A DNA stretch of 55,112 nucleotides from an uncultured Prevotella sp. (GCA_946409435.1 CAMJWJ010000003.1:1-55112); one strand, 5' to 3'. Shown: positions 26,474-34,718, counted from the stretch's first letter. The notes: generated from the letters alone by a model not told the origin. Translations and numbers: made by a program.

Positions 26474-29317
26474 TCATTCAAAACGCAGGACAGCCCCGAT
26501 GCTGTCTTGGCCTTTCGCCCAATAGGGCTGAGCCGAAGGCCCATTGAGGTCGGTGGTGTTTACCTTGTTGCGTACGGCGGGTATAGCCGTTAGCAGGGCG
26601 ATGCCTGTCTGGGGCAGGGTGTAGAGGATGTGGTCACGGCCGTCACGCGGCGTATAGATACCCACATAGCTGTCGGGCTGCAGGATACCGATCTTTCCCT
26701 CCTTCACTGCCAACTGCATCCATGTGATGCTGGCAAAGTAGCCCTTGAACTCAGGGTACTCGAACGTCTCTCCCGGGACGGGGTCGTTGTAGTCGGTCTG
26801 CCAGTAGCCATACTGTGCACCTTGCAGGCGGTTCTGCCAGACGCGGTATGGTCCGCAACCCACCCACTGCTTGTTCTTCACCTCCTGTTCGGGGAAGTCA
26901 AAACAGATGCCTAACAGGTCTACCACGCCGTTGAAGGTATAGTCGGCCTTCATGCTCACCGCTCCGTCTTGCCGGAAAGTCCACGTCACCGTGTTCAGCG
27001 AACCGTGTCGGTAGTGGGCCTTCAGCACGCCGTGGCTGTATTCAAACCCGGCAAACTGCCCTTGTTCGGCATATTCCGTGTAGTCTGTCTTCTTCTGGAA
27101 AGCCTCTTTGTCGTCATGGTTGTAGAACCCGTCTTGCGAGCGGTCGCTGCGCTTGGCAGCCACCAGTCGCGGACCGTTGCCCAAGGGCAGCGTACGCCCG
27201 TCGACCTTGACTTCTATCAGCCGGCCGTTCTCCTTGGTGAAGAAATACACCCTGCCAGCCGATTCCACCGTGAGGTGGGTGTCCGACTCTGTTACCTCTG
27301 TGTGCTCGTCGGTAGTGAGCGCTGTGGATTCCGTCTGCTCCAAAAGCCATCTCCACGTGTAGACTTCCTCGCCCTGCGGGTTGGTTGCCTCGACCTGTAG
27401 CACTTGCCCTTGACCCTTCGGCATCTCTATGGTGGTCGTGGCAAAGGGCTTCACGCTGCCGGTGCTGAGCACGCCCTGACTCACGGTGGTGACATCCGTC
27501 TTGCCATAGTCGGGCATCTTCAGGTATTTATAGGTCAGCCTGCAGTCCTTCAGGTCAGTGAAGTTATAGCAGTTGCTTACCACCAGTTGTCCTTCTCTCA
27601 TTTCCACCTGTATAGGACTCCACACCTCGCGGATGGTATAGAACGATCCCTCCTTCTCCATGTGTGGGCCGACGATGCCGTCAGCGCCGAAGTTGCCCAT
27701 GCAGTCGATGATGTTGTTCATGTCGGTACGTACCACGCCCTGGTCCATCAGGTCCCAAAGGAAACCGCCGGCACAGCGAGGATTCGACATCATCAGCTCC
27801 CAGTAGTCCTTCAGTCCGGCACCATGTCCGCCGTCGTAAAGCCCGTGCAGGAACTCGGTGGGCATGAAGATCTCCTTCTGCCGCATATATTCCGATGTCT
27901 CGCCCCACGAGCGGTAGTGCTTGGTCTCGAAACCGTTACGGTTGGCCCACGGATAGAGCACCACGCGGTGCTGCGGGTCGAACCGGTGGAAGACAGGTTC
28001 CAGCTCGTCGTTGAAACCGCCTTCGTTGCCGTTGCTCCAGAAGATGATGCTGGGGTGGTTGACGTCACGCGTCACCATCTCCTCTACGATCTGGCTTCCG
28101 ATGATGGTGCCGTGCGCGTTGTGCCATCCGGGCTGCTCGCACTCGACGTAGAGGCCCAGCGAGTCGCAAGCGTCAAGGAATTCCGGGTCGGCAGGATAGT
28201 GGGACAGCCGTACGGCGTTCATGTTCATCGACTTGATGAGCCGCACGTCTTCTATGTTTTTCTCCTTGCTGAGTGTGCGCCCCGTCTCCGGACGGAAGGA
28301 GTGGCGGTTGACGCCTTTCATGATGACCTTCTGTCCGTTGACGAACACCCCGTCGTCCTTGCAGCCGTAGAAAGATGAAGAGGGATGATGGCTGAGGGAT
28401 GATGGCTGAGGATAGCTGTGGCGGTACTCAATGGTACGGAAACCGAAGCGCTGGCGCTCGACGTGGAGGCTGTGGCCGGCGGCATCCTTCAGCGTGAAGA
28501 CTGCTGTGTAGAGGTTGGGCTGTTCGGCGTTCCACGGTTTGATGTCGCGGGCGAGGAAGTCTACCTTCGCGCCGTCGCTGCTGACGGGGTTGGCGAGGCT
28601 GGAGGCCACCCTTTTGCCGTTGGCGTCGACGATGTCGACGCTTACCGAACAGCCTGGCATGGCACGGTTCAGGAAGACGTCGGCCATGAAGCGGCCGTCG
28701 CCCTTTGCATCAATGGCTACGCGCTGGATGTTCTGCGCCGGCTTAGCCACGATGAATACTGGGCGCCAGATGCCGCCGAAGTTCCAGTAGTCGGCCCTTC
28801 TTTCGGCCAGATTGACCTGCGGTATGGTGCTCTCCTTGAGGACCTCCACCTCGAGGCGGTTTTTCTTCTTTCCAAAGTACACGCGGTCGCTGACGTCGAT
28901 GGTATGCCGTGTGAAACCTCCCTGATAGGTGCCGTTGCCAGCCTTGCGGCCGTTGATCTGGACGCGTATCTCGGTGAAGGCAGCCTCGAACACCAGCAGT
29001 ATCTGCCGCCCCTGCCACTCCTGCGGCAGCGTGAATTCCGTCTTGTATCGGCCTTGCTCGTCGGCAATACCCTCGGGCGTTGCCTTGCCGTAGAATCGCA
29101 TGCCGTACTGGTAGGTGCCGAACCCCTGCAGTTCCCAGCACGAGGGCACGCCTATCTTGGTCCACTTGCCCGCTCCCCGTCCGTCGGTGCAGTAGAAGTC
29201 CCACTCCACCGTGTCGTCGCATCCGTGTCCGCTCAGGTACTGCCGTGCCGTCTCTTGTGCTCCTGTGTGGCTGAGGGCCAGCAGGCAGCTGGTCAGTGAT
29301 AGTATGAATCGTCTCAT
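26474..29317 (-). CDS. GH2 family β-galactosidase-like enzyme (LacZ layout)
   Basis: First gene of the minus-strand locus. The ATG at 29317 gives the signal MRRFILSLTSCLLALSHTGAQE. Order: sugar-binding jelly roll (PSCWELQGFGTYQYG... YKTEFTLP), Ig-like, TIM barrel and a C-terminal large β-domain (Bgal_small-like, WVGCGPYRVWQNRLQGAQYG), the LacZ arrangement. The acid/base Glu is in IFWSNGNEGGF; the nucleophile is probably the Glu in FMPTEFLHGLYDGGHG. The conserved GVNRHSFRPETGR marks the metal-site region. It differs from the other GH2 here in domain content, so the two likely cut different linkages. A Pro/Ser/His-rich insert (PQPSSLSHHPSSSF) interrupts the Ig-like/TIM junction. Confidence 0.9.
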   Translation of the reverse strand: MRRFILSLTSCLLALSHTGAQETARQYLSGHGCDDTVEWDFYCTDGRGAGKWTKIGVPSCWELQGFGTYQYGMRFYGKATPEGIADEQGRYKTEFTLPQEWQGRQILLVFEAAFTEIRVQINGRKAGNGTYQGGFTRHTIDVSDRVYFGKKKNRLEVEVLKESTIPQVNLAERRADYWNFGGIWRPVFIVAKPAQNIQRVAIDAKGDGRFMADVFLNRAMPGCSVSVDIVDANGKRVASSLANPVSSDGAKVDFLARDIKPWNAEQPNLYTAVFTLKDAAGHSLHVERQRFGFRTIEYRHSYPQPSSLSHHPSSSFYGCKDDGVFVNGQKVIMKGVNRHSFRPETGRTLSKEKNIEDVRLIKSMNMNAVRLSHYPADPEFLDACDSLGLYVECEQPGWHNAHGTIIGSQIVEEMVTRDVNHPSIIFWSNGNEGGFNDELEPVFHRFDPQHRVVLYPWANRNGFETKHYRSWGETSEYMRQKEIFMPTEFLHGLYDGGHGAGLKDYWELMMSNPRCAGGFLWDLMDQGVVRTDMNNIIDCMGNFGADGIVGPHMEKEGSFYTIREVWSPIQVEMREGQLVVSNCYNFTDLKDCRLTYKYLKMPDYGKTDVTTVSQGVLSTGSVKPFATTTIEMPKGQGQVLQVEATNPQGEEVYTWRWLLEQTESTALTTDEHTEVTESDTHLTVESAGRVYFFTKENGRLIEVKVDGRTLPLGNGPRLVAAKRSDRSQDGFYNHDDKEAFQKKTDYTEYAEQGQFAGFEYSHGVLKAHYRHGSLNTVTWTFRQDGAVSMKADYTFNGVVDLLGICFDFPEQEVKNKQWVGCGPYRVWQNRLQGAQYGYWQTDYNDPVPGETFEYPEFKGYFASITWMQLAVKEGKIGILQPDSYVGIYTPRDGRDHILYTLPQTGIALLTAIPAVRNKVNTTDLNGPSAQPYWAKGQDSIGAVLRFE

Positions 29318-29707
29318 AAAACAACAATGTAGTTTTCTCCTATATAGGAGACGGACCACACAGCGGAATGTCATCAATCCGTGATTGCTTTCGCCAGCAT
29401 TGTGAGCTACAGCTTGTAGCGGTGACGGGCAGAAGGGGTGGTGCGAGAGGCTGGTGACTGTTGTGGCCCATACATAAAAAGGTCTCCCTGCCTAATGGAC
29501 AAAACTGCAACATCCAATAGGCGGGAGACACAAAGCCACCTTGTCACCCTGATTTTTAAAATGGTGGCTAAACGATTCTTTTACCTTTGGCCAATTATTA
29601 CCTATTTGTCTATGGTTGGTATTTAGATTTTTTATATCTGCTCAACAGGTGGTTGGTACGGCTGTTGTGTATGTGCTTAACGCTTTCCATTGCGGTGTTT
29701 TGTGTTG
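29318..29707 (-). promoter_or_regulatory. Long structured leader of the polysaccharide locus
   Basis: No gene is supported here. If transcription starts near 29702 the leader is about 385 nt. It contains the 16-bp perfect palindrome TCTCCTATATAGGAGA (29336-29351) about 20 nt before the GH2 start codon. It also holds a strong hairpin at 29482-29529 (GTCTCCCTGCCTAATGG with CCAATAGGCGGGAGAC) and a 7-bp stem AGCCACC/GGTGGCT near 29534-29569. These could be an attenuator, an RNA-binding target or an operator. Confidence 0.5.
29482..29529 (-). other. Strong hairpin in the locus leader
   Basis: GTCTCCCTGCCTAATGG and CCAATAGGCGGGAGAC pair almost completely with one bulge and one mismatch around a loop of about 15 nt. 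There is no long U-tract directly after it on the minus strand, so it is more like a regulatory structure than a plain terminator. Confidence 0.55.
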
Positions 29708-29738
29708 CAAAATTATATAATTTCTTTCAAATGACAAG
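29708..29738 (-). promoter_or_regulatory. Promoter for the minus-strand polysaccharide locus
   Basis: On the minus strand TAATTTTG (29715-29708) is preceded 19 bases upstream by CTTG (29738-29735), one change from TTTG. It is the best promoter match upstream of the first GH2 gene. Confidence 0.6.
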
Positions 29739-29817
29739 CGTGACGACATAACCCCCAAAGGATATTTGTAAAATTAACAAGCGAAAGCACAAAAGCAAAA
29801 GGACAAGGAAAGTTTCA

Positions 29818-30081
29818 TCATGTATGTTCCGCTAAACGAAAAAACCCTTCACCGTCGGCATAACACCGTATAAAACAAGGACTTATGGTGAAGGGTACAT
29901 ATTTCGTGGTTACACATCGTAATAGCTTGTGTCCGTTGCAGGAGCAATCACGCACATCACAGGTCTTGACATACAAAAAATTGTTGTCGTGAGTGGCCTT
30001 CTCAATTCCGTGAGTGGCCTTCTCAATTTCGTGAGTGGCCTTCTCAATTTCGTGAGTGGCCTTCTCACTGCAATTACTCAA
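29818..30081 (-). CDS. Possible small protein with KATHEIE repeats
   Basis: This 87-residue ORF starts MSNCSEKATHEIEKATHE and carries four EKATHxx(I/N) units from the 21-bp tandem repeat. A cysteine-containing tail follows (CDVRDCSCNGHKLL...). A minus-strand intrinsic terminator lies inside its 3' end (29838-29896), so the ORF overlaps the stem. That argues either for a short leader-type peptide or for a non-coding RNA. I have no family assignment and moderate doubt that it is translated. Confidence 0.3.
   Translation of the reverse strand: MSNCSEKATHEIEKATHEIEKATHGIEKATHDNNFLYVKTCDVRDCSCNGHKLLRCVTTKYVPFTISPCFIRCYADGEGFFRLAEHT
29838..29896 (-). terminator. Intrinsic terminator, minus strand
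   Basis: On the minus strand ACCCTTCACC pairs with GGTGAAGGGT and is followed directly by TTTTTTCG. It would end a short transcript reading the KATHEIE ORF. Confidence 0.7.
29989..30067. repeat. 21-bp tandem repeat, four copies
   Basis: GTGAGTGGCCTTCTCAATTT and its variants start at 29989, 30010, 30031 and 30052, the last one truncated. The copies are contiguous without spacers, so this is not CRISPR. The period is a multiple of three and encodes EKATHEI on the minus strand. Confidence 0.9.
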
Positions 30082-30208
30082 TGAGTAAATTCAGAAATGC
30101 AATGAGTAAATGCTAAAACCTATGAAGTAATTTCAGATTCGTGTGTTGCACATTCTCAACTCTTACCCCATTCGACTGATGCAAGCGAGTTCATTGGGGC
30201 ATCGAAAC

Positions 30209-30275
30209 AACCCTTCACCTTAACTCGCTGAATTCTTGGCTTTTACGAGCTTGGTGAAGGGTTTTTCATTTTTTT
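30209..30275 (+). terminator. Intrinsic terminator, plus strand
   Basis: AACCCTTCACC pairs with GGTGAAGGGTT, with inner CTCG/CGAG pairing, followed by TTTTTCATTTTTTT on the plus strand. On the minus strand it may serve the regulator gene ending at 30361, about 100 nt away, although its U-tract there is weak. Confidence 0.65.
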
Positions 30276-30360
30276 AAACCTTGCATGATACCAGGAAATA
30301 TCCCTCAAAATCGTCTTTTCACCCAACAGGCAGCAGGCTATCGGCCAGAGGGACTCGTAC

Positions 30361-32118
30361 TCACGACTGACTCTTGTCCGTCTGCATTTCCCGGTATTGG
30401 GTAGGCGTCATGTTGTAGCGGTTCTTGAAGTCGGTACTGAAGGTGCTGGCATAGATGAACCCTGACGAGGCTGCCACCTCCTTGATGCTCATCTCGTGGC
30501 GTTCGCTCAGCAGCTTGCATGAGAACTCCAAGCGGCAGTCGCGGATAAAGTCGGGCAGGCTGTTGTAGTCGGAGCCTTGCGAGAAGGCCGCCCCGACGCG
30601 ACGCTCCGTGATGTGGAAGGCATCGGCTATGCGGCTGCGGTCCAGTTCCAGGTCAAGGAAGAGCTGCTCACGACGGATGCCCTCGCGCAGCCAGTTGTAC
30701 AGCTCCTCGTAGGTCATGTCGTCTGGCGATACGGGCTTTGTACCGGTCGTGGTGTCCGTCTTGCTCACCGCCTTGGCCTCCTCCTTGGCCAGTGCTGTGT
30801 TCTTACGTCTGATGACGCGCCACTGGAAGAATATCCAGTAGCCGAAGACGGCAACGAGCGTCAGCACTACGACAGTACCCCACGCCATGATGCTCATCCG
30901 TTGGTTTTCGGCATTCTTGCTGGCCTCTTTCAGGCGCATCTCCTGGGAATTGAAGCGTGCGGCATATTCCCTGGAATCGCTGCGGTGCATGTTGTGGAGT
31001 ATCTCTTTCGACAGGTTGGCGTGGCGTACCATCAGCAGGTAGGCCTCCTTGACATTCCCTTTGGCATGGGCTATCTGGGCTCTGTAGCGGAGCACGTCGG
31101 CATAGTCAGTGTTCAGCGTGTCGGCGCCCTTCTGCTGCCTTACCTCGTCAAAGATCTTTGTAGCCTCGTCGTAATCGCCAAGTGCCATGAGCGTCGGGGC
31201 TATCATGGTGCGGGCGCTGTATGTCGTACTGAACTGACTCTCGTAGAACCGAGCCAGCGATTCCCTGGCCTTTGGTTTCTGTCCATCCATGTGCGCGTAA
31301 GCGTTCGCCATGAATGCGTATGCCTGTGCGCGGTAGAAATCAAGGTAACTGTCGCGTGTTTGGGGATACTTTTCCCACTTCAGGCGGTAACTGTCGTTAG
31401 CATACTCCGACGAGTGCTGCTCGTAGTGGCTCAGCCGGTCGATGATGCGTTGTGACAGGGCGACGGCCTGTTCCGCCGACTTGGGCGTATTGTCTTCTAA
31501 CAGGGCAGTTATCTTACGTTTCGCAGCCACCACAAAGGCATCCATGCGGTCGATGCTGCCAGGCTGGTCGAGGTGGGCGATGGCGTCGTCCATGCGTGCC
31601 ATGCCCTCGGCAGCATTGCCCAGGTGAGTGGTCACCAAACCTATCTCGGCCATGGTGCGCCAGTATTCCGTGTCAGCCCCCGTGCTGCGGCACAGGTCAG
31701 CCTTCATGACCGACCAGCGCAGGTATTGCACGTCGTCGTTGCGCATGCGGCTGATGGTGACGAGCAGGTCGAGGATGTTTCCCTGCTCTTGTTCGCTGGA
31801 GATTACGGAGTCGTGCTCCATCAGTGACTCGGCGATGATCAAGGCCGAGTCCGTCTTGTCGTCGGCAAGCGTCATGCCGTAGATGCGGGCACGGATAAAC
31901 TGGGCACGATAGTCGCTGACATTGCCCAACAGCAGGGCCGAGTCGAGCAGCGTAAGTGCCCGGGTGGGGTTGGTGCCATAGGTTGTGAGGATAGTGTCCA
32001 GCTGGTAAGGAGTGTTACCCAAGGGTGACGGTTGTCCGGTTGTGTGGTTGTCTTTTCTACAGCCCATGATGATGAGCATGCAGAGGAGGAGAACCGTCAA
32101 GTGTATGTTTCGTATCAT
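30361..32118 (-). CDS. TPR-containing membrane-anchored AraC-family regulator
   Basis: The ATG at 32118 gives the lipoprotein-like signal MIRNIHLTVLLLCMLIIMGCRKDN. About 340 residues of tetratricopeptide-like helices follow (ARIYGMTLADDKTDSALIIAES, ALGDYDEATKIFDEV). Then come one membrane segment (MAWGTVVVLTLVAVFGYWIFF, about 415-437) and a cytoplasmic AraC-type domain with two helix-turn-helices (LDRSRIADAFHITERRVGAAF, MSIKEVAASSGFIYASTFSTDFKNRYNMTPTQYR). The layout matches Bacteroidetes regulators that sense outside the membrane and bind DNA inside. It diverges from another membrane AraC regulator and lies next to the glycan locus, so it could control that locus. The ligand is unknown. Confidence 0.85.
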   Translation of the reverse strand: MIRNIHLTVLLLCMLIIMGCRKDNHTTGQPSPLGNTPYQLDTILTTYGTNPTRALTLLDSALLLGNVSDYRAQFIRARIYGMTLADDKTDSALIIAESLMEHDSVISSEQEQGNILDLLVTISRMRNDDVQYLRWSVMKADLCRSTGADTEYWRTMAEIGLVTTHLGNAAEGMARMDDAIAHLDQPGSIDRMDAFVVAAKRKITALLEDNTPKSAEQAVALSQRIIDRLSHYEQHSSEYANDSYRLKWEKYPQTRDSYLDFYRAQAYAFMANAYAHMDGQKPKARESLARFYESQFSTTYSARTMIAPTLMALGDYDEATKIFDEVRQQKGADTLNTDYADVLRYRAQIAHAKGNVKEAYLLMVRHANLSKEILHNMHRSDSREYAARFNSQEMRLKEASKNAENQRMSIMAWGTVVVLTLVAVFGYWIFFQWRVIRRKNTALAKEEAKAVSKTDTTTGTKPVSPDDMTYEELYNWLREGIRREQLFLDLELDRSRIADAFHITERRVGAAFSQGSDYNSLPDFIRDCRLEFSCKLLSERHEMSIKEVAASSGFIYASTFSTDFKNRYNMTPTQYREMQTDKSQS

Positions 32119-32142
32119 ATATAATAGTTTTGTAAATCGAGG

Positions 32143-32150
32143 CAAAATTA
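32143..32150 (-). promoter_or_regulatory. TAATTTTG promoter box for the TPR regulator
   Basis: The minus-strand TAATTTTG lies about 25 nt before the start at 32118. No clean TTTG is found 19-21 bases further upstream. Confidence 0.5.
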
Positions 32151-32266
32151 ATAATTTCTCAACAAACAATCACCGATTTGCACCTTTTAGTAATAATTTT
32201 TGTAAATTTTGAGAGTTTATGCTCATTTCCCAAAGCAAGAATTGTGTGAATCTCAAAAAAATTATG

Positions 32267-32274
32267 TACTTTTG
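32267..32274 (+). promoter_or_regulatory. TACTTTTG promoter box for the 7TM-type AraC regulator
   Basis: TACTTTTG lies 32 nt before the ATG at 32307. A near match ATTG is 22 bases upstream. The two divergent promoters share a ~190-bp gap. Confidence 0.55.
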
Positions 32275-32306
32275 CACCAGATTTGAACCATATAACCTAC
32301 ATTTAG

Positions 32307-33383
32307 ATGTACGAACACTTAGGATTACTCGATTTTCCCTACCTGATAATCTATGGCGGAGTAGCCACGCTTGCCTTAGTGGCATGCTGCTATCTGCTGT
32401 TGGCACGAGCCAACATTTTTGCCCCGACCGTACGTCCCTCACGTGAGTTGAGGGTGTGGGCAGCCGTATTCATGGCAGCTGTAGCCATGAGCCACGTCTG
32501 GTGGAGCTCGCTGGGCACCGTGTGGCTTCAAGACGACCACCAATTGCGTAACGCCATAGCCATCACCCTCGACAGTGTGACGCTGGAACCGTCGATGATG
32601 ATTCTGCTGCTACGCATGCTGCAAGACCGGCGTCGCAGCCTGTGGCCTATAGCACTGTCCATTGTCCCCATGCTGGTCATCGGTGTCGGCGTAGGTATGA
32701 TCATGCGCAATAGCGAATACGAATGGATGATGCGCGACTATGTGCTGGCCATCTGCGTCTTGTTCATTATATACATGGTCTATGCCGTCAACAAGTATAG
32801 CCAGTGGCTGCGCGAGAACTATGCCGACCTGGAGCGCAAGGAGGTATGGCAGAGTCTGCTGATGCTCGTCGTCATACTGCTCTGCCTCATCGTCTATAAA
32901 ACAAATTACGGTGGAATAGTCATAGAGTATGCCACACAGATGTTTACCCTGGTGCTCATCTTCTTCGTCATCTGGCGTGTCGAGACGCTGCAGGAGCTGA
33001 CGCCGACTCCTGCCGCCACCCCTGTGCCGACGCCTGCCGTAGCTGTCGGCTCGCTGCTGGAGCAGTACCGCGAGGAAACGATGTTCTACCTGCAGCACGA
33101 CCTGTCGCTGAACCAGCTGGCCATCGCTATCGGTACCAACCGTACCTACCTGAGCAGCTATTTTGCCACACAGGGCATCACCTATAACACCTATATCAAC
33201 AGGCTACGCGTCGAGCACTTCATCAGACTCTATCGGAAGGCTGTTGCCGAGGGACGCCTCGTCACGGCCATGGAGATAGCCCACCAGAGCGGCTACAGCA
33301 GCTACAGCACCTTCAGCATTGCGTTCAAGCGGTTTACGGGAACGACCGTAGCGGAATGGATGAAGCGTGAGGAGAAGGTGTAG
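32307..33383 (+). CDS. AraC-family regulator with polytopic membrane N-terminus
   Basis: The 358-residue protein has about seven hydrophobic segments in residues 10-230 (YLIIYGGVATLALVACCYLLL, LWPIALSIVPMLVIGVGVGMI, YVLAICVLFIIYMVY, SLLMLVVILLCLIVY, FTLVLIFFVIW). A Pro/Thr-rich linker (TPTPAATPVPTPAV) leads to a C-terminal AraC domain (LSLNQLAIAIGTNRTYLSSYFATQGITYNTYINRLR, VTAMEIAHQSGYSSYSTFSIAFKRFTGTTVAEW). It lacks a canonical periplasmic sensor domain, so the membrane part itself may sense. Divergent to the TPR regulator; the two may act together. Confidence 0.85.
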   Translation: MYEHLGLLDFPYLIIYGGVATLALVACCYLLLARANIFAPTVRPSRELRVWAAVFMAAVAMSHVWWSSLGTVWLQDDHQLRNAIAITLDSVTLEPSMMILLLRMLQDRRRSLWPIALSIVPMLVIGVGVGMIMRNSEYEWMMRDYVLAICVLFIIYMVYAVNKYSQWLRENYADLERKEVWQSLLMLVVILLCLIVYKTNYGGIVIEYATQMFTLVLIFFVIWRVETLQELTPTPAATPVPTPAVAVGSLLEQYREETMFYLQHDLSLNQLAIAIGTNRTYLSSYFATQGITYNTYINRLRVEHFIRLYRKAVAEGRLVTAMEIAHQSGYSSYSTFSIAFKRFTGTTVAEWMKREEKV

Positions 33384-33434
33384 GCACTCTGCCCATCCTA
33401 CCTGTAGGAAGAGGGCAGTGGGCGGGCTGGCACA

Positions 33435-34673
33435 TCAAATAATCAGTTGTCTTAGATTGTCGGGAGCAAACAGCTGCTGGGCTAAGTCTTGCAGCTGGGT
33501 GGCCGTGATGGCATCAATGCGCGAAAGCAGGGCCTCGACGTCGCGCTCCTGGCCGAAATGCAGGAAGTGCTTCGCCATGTCCAGGGCATACTGTTCGCGG
33601 TTGTCGCAGGCTATCGCTATCTGACCCTTCAGCTGTCGCTTGGCAGCAGTCAGCTGACGGCTGCTCAGCGGGTGTTGCATCATGCGGTCAAGCTCGTGAC
33701 GAACCAGCCGCAGACAACGCTGCACGTCGGCGTGGTCGCAGCCGAAGTAGACACTCCAGCAGCCCGTGTCGCTATACGTGCCCGTCGTGCTCTCAACGGT
33801 ATATACCAGTCCGTGGCGCTCACGCAGCGACAGGTTCAGGCGGGCATTCATGCCGGGACCTCCCAGAATGTTGTTCAACAGAAACAGGGGCATGCGCCGC
33901 TCGTCGTCATAGCCGAACGTGCGACAGCCTAACATGACGTGTGCCTGGTGGTGGCTGGTGGCTGAGGACTGAGAGGTGAGAGGTGAGAACTGGTCGGCAG
34001 CAGACGGCTGCCCACCGACGGCAGGCTGCTCGCTGTCTTCTGGCTGCTGTCCGCTGTCCTGCGTCTGCAGCGTTTTCACCAGCCGGTGGAAGTCGATGTT
34101 GCCATAAACAAAGAACACGGCATTCTCAGGGCGATAGAAACGGCGGGTGAAACGGCGGGCGTCGGCACTGGTGAACGACAACACCTGCTGGCGGGTGCCC
34201 AGGATGTTATGACCCAGCGGATGACCGCTGAACAGCAGGTTCTCGAACTCGTCGTAGATCAGTTCCGAGGGCGTGTCGTTGTAGCTCTCTATCTCGTCGC
34301 AGATGACGTCTACCTCGTGGGCTATCTCCTCCTGCGGATACTCGCTGTGGAACACGATGTCGCCCAGCAGGTCGACGGCACGCGCAAAGTGCTCGCGCAG
34401 GATGGCGGCATAGAAGATGGTGTCCTCCTTGTTGGTGAAGGCGTTCAGGTCGCCACCCACACGCTCCAGACAGTTGAGTATCTGGAGGGCTGAGCGGCGC
34501 TGCGTACCCTTGAAGGTGACGTGCTCGCAGAAGTGGGCCAGCCCCTCCTCGCCGGCGTTCTCCTGGCGGGAGCCGGCATTGATGCCTATACCGCAATAGA
34601 CGACGGGTGACGACGAGAACAGGTGTATCACGCGAAGGCCGTTATCCAGTGTTGTTGTGTTAAAGCTTGTCAT
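33435..34673 (-). CDS. M16 family zinc peptidase
   Basis: Cytoplasmic pitrilysin-family peptidases cut short peptides. The ATG at 34673 (MTSFNTTTLDNGLRVIHLF) is chosen because the track's longer ORF runs antisense through the ATPase. The inverted zinc motif HxxEH is HFCEH (about residue 50), followed by the Glu in 'EVDVICDEIESYND'. The C-terminal inactive lobe has 'LNNILGGPGMNARLNLSLRERHGLVYTVES'. At 413 residues it is the single-chain PqqL/processing-peptidase size. Between lobes is a low-complexity insert rich in Gln, Ser and His (DSGQQPEDSEQPAVGGQPS...). It diverges from the ATPase gene with only 45 bases between start codons. Confidence 0.88.
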   Translation of the reverse strand: MTSFNTTTLDNGLRVIHLFSSSPVVYCGIGINAGSRQENAGEEGLAHFCEHVTFKGTQRRSALQILNCLERVGGDLNAFTNKEDTIFYAAILREHFARAVDLLGDIVFHSEYPQEEIAHEVDVICDEIESYNDTPSELIYDEFENLLFSGHPLGHNILGTRQQVLSFTSADARRFTRRFYRPENAVFFVYGNIDFHRLVKTLQTQDSGQQPEDSEQPAVGGQPSAADQFSPLTSQSSATSHHQAHVMLGCRTFGYDDERRMPLFLLNNILGGPGMNARLNLSLRERHGLVYTVESTTGTYSDTGCWSVYFGCDHADVQRCLRLVRHELDRMMQHPLSSRQLTAAKRQLKGQIAIACDNREQYALDMAKHFLHFGQERDVEALLSRIDAITATQLQDLAQQLFAPDNLRQLII

Positions 34674-34674
34674 A

Positions 34675-34716
34675 TTGCGTGCAAAATTACGATTTTTTTT
34701 GTAATTTTGCACGCAA
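34675..34716. promoter_or_regulatory. Perfect 16-bp inverted repeat carrying both divergent promoters
   Basis: TTGCGTGCAAAATTAC at 34675-34690 is the exact reverse complement of 34701-34716, separated by GATTTTTTTT. Each arm carries a TAATTTTG box directed outwards, one for the M16 gene (start 34673) and one for the ATPase (start 34719). The boxes end 7-9 bases before the start codons, so both messages would be leaderless or nearly so. Confidence 0.75.
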
Positions 34717-34718
34717 TT

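Larger units (their letters stand above)
29739..30360. other. Repeat- and hairpin-rich spacer between the glycan locus and the regulators
   Basis: This 620-base region has no conventional gene. It holds a minus-strand ORF with a 21-bp tandem repeat, two hairpins built from the same ACCCTTCACC/GGTGAAGGGT arms facing opposite ways, and a duplicated GCAATGAGTAAAT (near 30068-30108). The arrangement resembles the remnant of a small mobile or non-coding RNA unit. Confidence 0.55.

Noticed and set aside
29340-29531. Small ORF in the glycan-locus leader (MSPAYWMLQF...)
   Set aside because: It spans the strong leader hairpin and has no similarity or supporting start context; more simply part of the structured leader.
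29318-29707. Known riboswitch in the leader
   Set aside because: No conserved core of a riboswitch I can recognise is visible; only generic hairpins and a palindrome are seen.
29989-30067. Possible CRISPR array
   Set aside because: The 21-bp units are contiguous with no unique spacers, there is no leader, and no cas genes are present. The 27-bp repeats at 35849 are coding and likewise have no spacers.
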